This document shows positions 22,239 through 26,654 of a stretch of DNA of 26,654 nt, piece after piece. Location: assembly GCA_040510575.1 (NCBI GenBank), contig JBEVIU010000098.1:1-26654 (forward strand), read 5' to 3'. The DNA comes from DASUMF01 sp040510575 (GTDB lineage Bacteria; Actinomycetota; Acidimicrobiia; IMCC26256; DASPTH01). Position 1 is the stretch's first letter, and the number at the start of each line of letters is the position of its first letter. The position numbers and the translations under genes are program-made. The notes under the pieces are model-generated. The model was not told the DNA's origin, did not search any database, and saw only the letters and a program-made list of their open reading frames with translations.

Positions 22239-22688
22239 TCAGACCGGGGTGAAGCGCGGGACCGCGAGCGTGTCGCTCACCTTCTCGAACACGACCTTCA
22301 CCTTCGTGCCGATGGCGAGGGTGTCGAGATCGGCGTCGATGATGTTGGCGATCATGCGTGCACCCGCACCCTGCGTGCCGTCGAGCTCGATCACGCCTCC
22401 CGCGTAGGGGACGACCTCCGCCAGCGCGGGGCTCAACGGGTGGCGCACGATCGTGAACGTGTACACGGTCCCGGTGCCGGGCAGCTCGACCCACGCGAAG
22501 TCGGTGCCCTGGCACGAGAAGCAGAAGGGCTTCGGCGGCATCACGAAGGTGCCGCAGGTGGCGCACCGGTACCCGAGGAGCCGTCCCTCGAGTGCGGCGT
22601 CCCAGAAGGGCTGCGTCGTGTCGTCGGCATACGGGTCCTGCATCGCGACAGGGAACACACCGGGGCGGAGCTCGGGCACGCTGCTCAT
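22239..22688 (-). CDS. DUF35 zinc-ribbon/OB-fold protein, partner of the adjacent thiolase
   Basis: This 149-residue protein has the same layout as the copy at 8631-9062: a helix (TQPFWDAALEGRLLGYRC), zinc ribbon C42-x-x-C45 and C56-x-x-C59 (PKPFCFSCQG), then an OB-fold from TGTVYTFTIVRHPLSP. The ATG at 22688 overlaps the thiolase stop as ATGA, so the genes are coupled. The GAGGAG ribosome site directly abuts that ATG; GTG at 22679, 9 nt further, has better spacing and may be the true start. Function is inferred from ChsH2-type proteins: it helps the thiolase-fold enzyme bind or present its CoA substrate. Confidence 0.9.
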   Translation of the reverse strand: MSSVPELRPGVFPVAMQDPYADDTTQPFWDAALEGRLLGYRCATCGTFVMPPKPFCFSCQGTDFAWVELPGTGTVYTFTIVRHPLSPALAEVVPYAGGVIELDGTQGAGARMIANIIDADLDTLAIGTKVKVVFEKVSDTLAVPRFTPV

Positions 22689-23896
22689 CTCCTCAAGAGG
22701 GTTGCGCTCACGGGCAGGCCGGCGGGTCCGCCGGTGACGAGTGCGATCTCGGCGTCGTCGACCTGGTTGATCGCGACGCCGCGGAGTTGCTCGACCGCTT
22801 CGCGCACGTGGGTCATGCCGATGATGTACGCCTCCGACAGGTGCCCACCATGGGTGTTCACCGGGATCTTCCCGGTGGGCCAGCGGATGTTGCCCTCGGC
22901 GATGAACGGCCCGCCTTCGCCGATCTCACAGAAGCCGTAGTCCTCGACCTGCATGAGCACCATGGGCGAGAAATGGTCGTACAGCAGCGCGACGTCGACG
23001 TCGTCGGGCGTGATGCCCGCCATGTCGTACACCCGCTTCGCCACCGCGCGGTGCCCGGAGGACGCGAAGTATTCGTCGGGCATCTGGAAGTAGGTGAAGA
23101 TCGCCGAGCCCCACCGACCCATCGCACCGTTGGCTGAACCCATGATGTACACGGGCGGTTGCTTGAGGTCCTTCGCCCGCTCGGCCGACGTGGTGATCAC
23201 CGCCACCGCGCCGTCGGTCTCCATCGTGTAGTCGAACAAGCAGAGCGGATCAGAGATGATGCGCGCGTTGAAGTAGTCGTCGCGCGTCAACGGCTCCTTC
23301 TGCAGTGATGTCGGCCGACGGATCGCGTTGTTGCGTTGCGAGATCGCGATCTCGGCCAGGTGGTCGCGCGTCGTGCCGTAGAGGTGCATGTGGCGTTGGG
23401 TCAGCAACGAGAAGCTGTGGCCCGGTGACATCAAGCCGCTGTTCATCACGAACGCCGTCGACGGCGGGATGCCGCCACCTCCGTAGGGGTTGGCGCCACC
23501 TCCGCCACCGCCGCCGCCGCCCGCGACCTGTGTCCCACCGAGGCGTCGCGTCGCCTGCTGGAGCGTCATCAGCGAGACGCAGCACTCCGCCATCCCGGAG
23601 CTCACCGCCGCCGCCGCCAGCCCGAGCGAACCCGCGCTGCCACCGCCACCCGACGTGAGCGTGGCCGCGAAGCGGACTTCGGGGACGCCGAGCACCGAGG
23701 CGACCTCGGCCGGGTCACAGGAGCTCGAATAGATCGCGAAGCCGTCGAGGTCTTTGATCGTGAGCCCGGCGTCTTCGAGCGCGAGCAGGATGGCCTTGCA
23801 CGCCATCTCGAGCTCGGTCTGCGGCAGCGACTGCCCCCGCTTGTAGTACGGCGTCGCACCCACCCCGACGACCGCGGTCTCGTCCTTCAGCGTCAC
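22685..23896 (-). CDS. SCP2-like thiolase-fold protein
   Basis: This 403-residue protein starts with GTG at 23896 (after GGGGAG) and has KDETAVVGVGATPYYKRG, GGGGSAGSLGLAAAAVSSGM (no Cys at the nucleophile position), ALLYDHFSPMVLMQVEDYGFCEIGEGG and NTHGGHLSEAYIIGMTHV. Compared with the first thiolase it has His349 where that one has Tyr334. A run of nine glycines (residues 126-134) lies in a loop in the middle. It belongs with the SCP2/Ltp-like group used in side-chain shortening of steroids or branched acids, not classical beta-ketothiolase. It is 50 nt downstream of the TetR gene, with a possible -10 between. Confidence 0.88.
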   Translation of the reverse strand: MTLKDETAVVGVGATPYYKRGQSLPQTELEMACKAILLALEDAGLTIKDLDGFAIYSSSCDPAEVASVLGVPEVRFAATLTSGGGGSAGSLGLAAAAVSSGMAECCVSLMTLQQATRRLGGTQVAGGGGGGGGGANPYGGGGIPPSTAFVMNSGLMSPGHSFSLLTQRHMHLYGTTRDHLAEIAISQRNNAIRRPTSLQKEPLTRDDYFNARIISDPLCLFDYTMETDGAVAVITTSAERAKDLKQPPVYIMGSANGAMGRWGSAIFTYFQMPDEYFASSGHRAVAKRVYDMAGITPDDVDVALLYDHFSPMVLMQVEDYGFCEIGEGGPFIAEGNIRWPTGKIPVNTHGGHLSEAYIIGMTHVREAVEQLRGVAINQVDDAEIALVTGGPAGLPVSATLLRR

Positions 23897-23923
23897 CTGT
23901 GCTCCCCTGCGTCGTGTGGGGCC

Positions 23924-23929
23924 ACCCTA
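23924..23929 (-). promoter_or_regulatory. Possible -10 box of the thiolase-DUF35 pair
   Basis: TAGGGT (23929-23924, minus strand) would put the start near 23917 and give a leader of about 20 nt that contains the GGGGAG ribosome site. A possible -35 (TTGAAA, 14 nt away) is too close, so this call is weak. Confidence 0.3.
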
Positions 23930-23945
23930 GACCGGAACGGCGTTT

Positions 23946-24554
23946 TCAATCCACCGGGCCCAGGCCGAGTGCAGGGAAACAGAACCGGTGGACGTGCGCG
24001 ACCGCCTGGTTCACATCCATGGTGGCGCGTCCGGCGATCGCCTCCGCCACCAGGCGCCACACCAAGGCGTAGATCGTGGGCGCGTCCTGATCGGGCACGC
24101 ACCGCGGGAACGCGCCAGACGACGCCCCGCGCTCGAGCAGGTCGCGCAGCGGCGCCGAGAGCTCACCGGCGGTCCGGGCGCTCTCCTCGGCGAAGGCAAC
24201 CGTCCGGCGCGCCGCGTCGGACGCGAGCATCCTCGCCCGGTTGGCACGACGGCGGTCGTATCCCAGGCTGAGCGTCTCGTCGATCCACGCGGCCAGCTGG
24301 TCCTCCGGCGAGTCCGCGGCGGCGACCCGCTCCTGCAGGCGCCGTGCGACGACGTCGGCGTCGCTGCGGTACAGCGCCATCAACATGTCGTCCTTCGAGT
24401 CGAAGTGACGATAGAACGCGCGGGTCGACAGCTCGGCTTCGGCGAGGATCTCACTGATCTGCGCCTCGGCGTAGGCGTTGCGGCGCATCACGCGCAGCGC
24501 GGCGTCGAGGATCGTCGTGCGCTCGGCGTCAGACGTCGCGCGGGTGGTGGCCAT
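23946..24554 (-). CDS. TetR-family transcriptional regulator
   Basis: This 202-residue protein has a typical N-terminal helix-turn-helix: TTILDAALRVMRRNAYAEAQISEILAEAELSTRAFYRHFDSKDDML, then an all-helical ligand-binding domain with no evident relation to a characterised regulator. It is likely a repressor released by a CoA thioester or acid. ATG at 24554 follows GGAGGTGAAGG. It is 19 nt downstream of the transporter gene and therefore in the same transcript. Possible targets are the thiolase-DUF35 pair and the operon at 17610. The palindrome at 17537-17551 is a plausible binding site but nothing links them directly. Confidence 0.9.
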   Translation of the reverse strand: MATTRATSDAERTTILDAALRVMRRNAYAEAQISEILAEAELSTRAFYRHFDSKDDMLMALYRSDADVVARRLQERVAAADSPEDQLAAWIDETLSLGYDRRRANRARMLASDAARRTVAFAEESARTAGELSAPLRDLLERGASSGAFPRCVPDQDAPTIYALVWRLVAEAIAGRATMDVNQAVAHVHRFCFPALGLGPVD

Positions 24555-24573
24555 CCTTCACCTCCGCCGTTGG

Positions 24574-26654
24574 TCAGCCGCCGGTGGGCGTCCGCACCGT
24601 CGAGCGCTCGATGGCGGCAACATCGCCGCCCAGGTACGACTCCACGACCCGCGGGTTGTTGCGGACCTCGGCAGGCGTGCCGTCGGCGATGACCTGACCG
24701 GATTCCATCGCGATGATCCGGTCGGACAAGCTCATCACGAGCGGGATGTCGTGCTCGATGAGCACGAGGGTGAGGTCGAGCTGCTGCTTGAGCGGTGTGA
24801 GGATCTCGCCGAGCATCTCCGATTCGCGCTGCGCCATGCCCGACGAGGGCTCGTCGAGCAGGAGCACGACGGGATCGAGCGCGATCATGCACGCGAGCTC
24901 GACGACTCGCCGGGTGCCGGTGGAGAGCTCGGCCGTCGGCTTGTCGCGCCAACGGTTGAGCCCCATCATCGCGACCAGTTCCTTCGCGCGCTCCTGCTTG
25001 CGCCGGTGGGCGGCACCGCCACCGATGAAGGACCGCATGAACCGGGTGGGGTCGTCGCGCTCGAGCGCGAGCTCGACGCAGTCGAGCACGGTGAGCGTCG
25101 GGAACAGCGCGGCGTCCTGGAACGAGCGGATCAGCCCGAGGGTGGCGCGCGACGACGGGCTCTTGCGGGTGACGTCGGCACCGAGGAACTCGACCGACCC
25201 TGACGTGGGCTGGGCGAATCCGCCGAGCAGCTCGAACAGCGTGGTCTTGCCCGCGCCGTTCGGGCCGATCAGGCCGAGTGTCTCGCCGGCCCGCAGCTCG
25301 ATCGAGACGTTGTCGACGGCGTGCAGACCGCCGTACTGCTTCGAGAGATCCGTGGTGCGCAGGATCACCTCGCCGTGCGGCGTGGTGCGAGGTGCGGGGG
25401 GTGGCAGCGCGAGCTGGGGCCGGGCCGGGCCGGCGTCGGCAGCTTCGACGTCCCACTCCACCTCGGGATCGAGGCCGTGACGGCGCGCGATGGAGTCGGC
25501 GATCCGCGTGCGCAGGTTGCCGATGCCGACCGCGAAGCCACCCGGAACCTGCACGACGATGAACAACCAACCGACCGACGTCGCGAGCAGCTGGAGCTGG
25601 TCGAGCGGCTGGATCCCGAAGATGTTGGGGATCTCGGGGATCCCGATGATGAACAGCGCGCCCATGAACGGGCCCATGAGCAAGCCGAGCCCACCGAGCA
25701 CCGCGACCGCCGCGGCGTCGATGCTCCGCTGCACCGGGAACGCGTCCGACGTGAGCAACGTGACCGAACCGCCGTACACCGAGCCGGCGAGTCCGGCGAG
25801 GAAACCTGCGACACCGAAGGCCTGCAGCTTCACGATGGTCGGGTTCACGGTGAACGCGCGCGCGGTGTCCTCGTTGTCGCGGACGGCGCGCATGCGCAAC
25901 CCGAGGCCGCTCTTCCACACGTTGCGAGCGAAGAACAGCGCGATGAGGAACACGCCGAGCCCGAGCAGGTAGTACGACTTTGCGTCGTCGAACTGGAAGC
26001 CGAAGATCGACGGGTAGTCCTGCGAGACACCGGCACCGATCATCCACGGCTGCTGGAACGCCCACGCCGACGTGACGATCGCGAAGCCGAGCGTGGTGAC
26101 GGCCAGCATCGGACCTCGGATCCGCAGGGCGGGGATCCCGATGAGGAGCGCGACGGCCGCGGCAGCAAGGCCGCCAGCGAGGAAGCCGAGGACGAAGGTG
26201 CCGGTCATGTCCGTGACCTTGTACGACACGACACCGCCGACGCCGGCCAACGCGAACTGGCCCAACGACAGCTGGCCGCTGAGTCCGGCCACGATGCCCA
26301 TCGAGAACCCGACGACGGTCATCACTTCGATGAGCGTGAACGACACCGCATTGGAGTTGGAGATCAGCAACGGCAGGATCAGCGCGAAGCCGAACAGCGC
26401 GAAGAACACGATCCAACGCAGACTGCGGATGAGGAAGATCTTCCGGTAGCTGTCGGGCAGAGGGAGCCAGTCGCGAATGACCGTCCACGTGCCCTTCGCG
26501 TCGCGCCGGTCGTAGCGCGCCCGCTGCAGCAGGAGCGCAGCGAGGATGATCACGAACAGCACCGCTTCGACGAGGCTGCCGTCCGGGTAGTTCCAGAGCA
26601 GCAGCGACTCGAGGATGCCCACGCCGATGCCCGCGATCATCGCCACCGAGAGGC
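24574..26654 (-). CDS. LivH-LivM-LivG fusion, branched-chain-type ABC importer (cut by window edge)
   Basis: The frame is open at the window's end, so this 690-residue stretch is partial. It begins in what looks like the last helices of a LivH permease (GVGILESLLLWNY...). A LivM-type permease follows (about 75-375) with GLSGQLSLGQFALAGVGG. A Pro-rich linker (about 405-425) leads to the LivG ATPase: Walker A GPNGAGKTT (461-469), Walker B VVLLLDEP with E599 and H-loop EHD. The signature motif is LSTGTRR instead of LSGGQ. The family imports branched-chain amino acids or carboxylates; no binding protein or LivF is in the window. It leads the operon with TetR. Confidence 0.9.
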   Translation of the reverse strand, partial: LSVAMIAGIGVGILESLLLWNYPDGSLVEAVLFVIILAALLLQRARYDRRDAKGTWTVIRDWLPLPDSYRKIFLIRSLRWIVFFALFGFALILPLLISNSNAVSFTLIEVMTVVGFSMGIVAGLSGQLSLGQFALAGVGGVVSYKVTDMTGTFVLGFLAGGLAAAAVALLIGIPALRIRGPMLAVTTLGFAIVTSAWAFQQPWMIGAGVSQDYPSIFGFQFDDAKSYYLLGLGVFLIALFFARNVWKSGLGLRMRAVRDNEDTARAFTVNPTIVKLQAFGVAGFLAGLAGSVYGGSVTLLTSDAFPVQRSIDAAAVAVLGGLGLLMGPFMGALFIIGIPEIPNIFGIQPLDQLQLLATSVGWLFIVVQVPGGFAVGIGNLRTRIADSIARRHGLDPEVEWDVEAADAGPARPQLALPPPAPRTTPHGEVILRTTDLSKQYGGLHAVDNVSIELRAGETLGLIGPNGAGKTTLFELLGGFAQPTSGSVEFLGADVTRKSPSSRATLGLIRSFQDAALFPTLTVLDCVELALERDDPTRFMRSFIGGGAAHRRKQERAKELVAMMGLNRWRDKPTAELSTGTRRVVELACMIALDPVVLLLDEPSSGMAQRESEMLGEILTPLKQQLDLTLVLIEHDIPLVMSLSDRIIAMESGQVIADGTPAEVRNNPRVVESYLGGDVAAIERSTVRTPTGG

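Noticed and set aside
21031..22566. A 511-residue leftward open frame
   Set aside because: It is antisense to the CoA transferase and DUF2889 genes and shows the Arg/His/Ala bias of a high-GC shadow frame.
23937..23945. AACG-G-CGTT palindrome near the TetR stop
   Set aside because: Only 4+1+4 bases with mismatched flanks, and it does not match the longer palindrome at 17537.
24488..26488. A 666-residue leftward open frame
   Set aside because: It is the wrong-phase shadow of the ABC fusion gene on the same strand, Arg/Pro-rich with no family motif.

Overview
The window is very GC-rich and densely coded, and no intergenic gap exceeds about 160 bases. It looks like a chromosomal catabolic region of an actinobacterium. 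I infer an Acidimicrobiia-like or mycobacterium-like lipid/steroid degrader from three things: luciferase-like (F420-type) oxidoreductases, FadE-like acyl-CoA dehydrogenases, and Ltp2-like thiolases paired with DUF35 zinc-ribbon proteins. GTG and TTG starts are common. Several genes carry a TANNNT -10 box only 6-8 nt before the start codon, which points to leaderless mRNAs. I see no rRNA, tRNA, CRISPR array, insertion sequence or phage gene.

Layout. Bases 1-618 (+) are the 3' end of an acyl-CoA dehydrogenase, followed by a strong hairpin. Bases 687-5346 (-) hold five genes read leftward: TesB-like thioesterase, Mre11/SbcD-like phosphoesterase, a two-repeat alpha/beta-barrel protein, an amidohydrolase and a luciferase-like monooxygenase (LLM). 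At least three promoters appear to serve them. Bases 5503-7708 (+) form a tight SDR-VOC-LLM operon. Bases 7716-9062 (-) encode DUF35 and a double VOC protein, divergent from a Cys-less thiolase (9146-10312, +). Two overlapping acyl-CoA dehydrogenase genes follow (10433-12909, +). Bases 12920-14861 (-) hold a small unknown protein, an LLM and a nitroreductase. An aldo/keto reductase (-) diverges from an acyl-CoA synthetase (+, to 17459). Bases 17610-22221 (+) are a promoter/operator-controlled operon of amidohydrolase, tandem-domain CoA transferase and DUF2889 protein. Bases 22239-26654 (-) run from a LivH-LivM-LivG fusion through a TetR regulator to a second thiolase and DUF35 pair.

How the genes may work together (inference). 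The Liv-type transporter would import a carboxylic substrate. The CoA synthetase or CoA transferase would activate it, the acyl-CoA dehydrogenases desaturate it, and the thiolase/DUF35 pairs cleave C-C bonds. SDR, AKR, LLM, nitroreductase and VOC proteins would handle oxygenated or ring intermediates, and the thioesterase would release free CoA. No enoyl-CoA hydratase is present in the window.

Most noteworthy non-gene signals: (i) two hairpins with a shared core but compensated stem differences, each just after a stop codon; (ii) a perfect GAAAATC-G-GATTTTC operator at the start point of a -35/-10 promoter; (iii) an inverted repeat over the -35 of the amidohydrolase promoter; (iv) four tandem 15-bp repeats in a divergent promoter region. 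The most notable protein oddity is a tandem CoA transferase whose second half has lost its catalytic aspartate.
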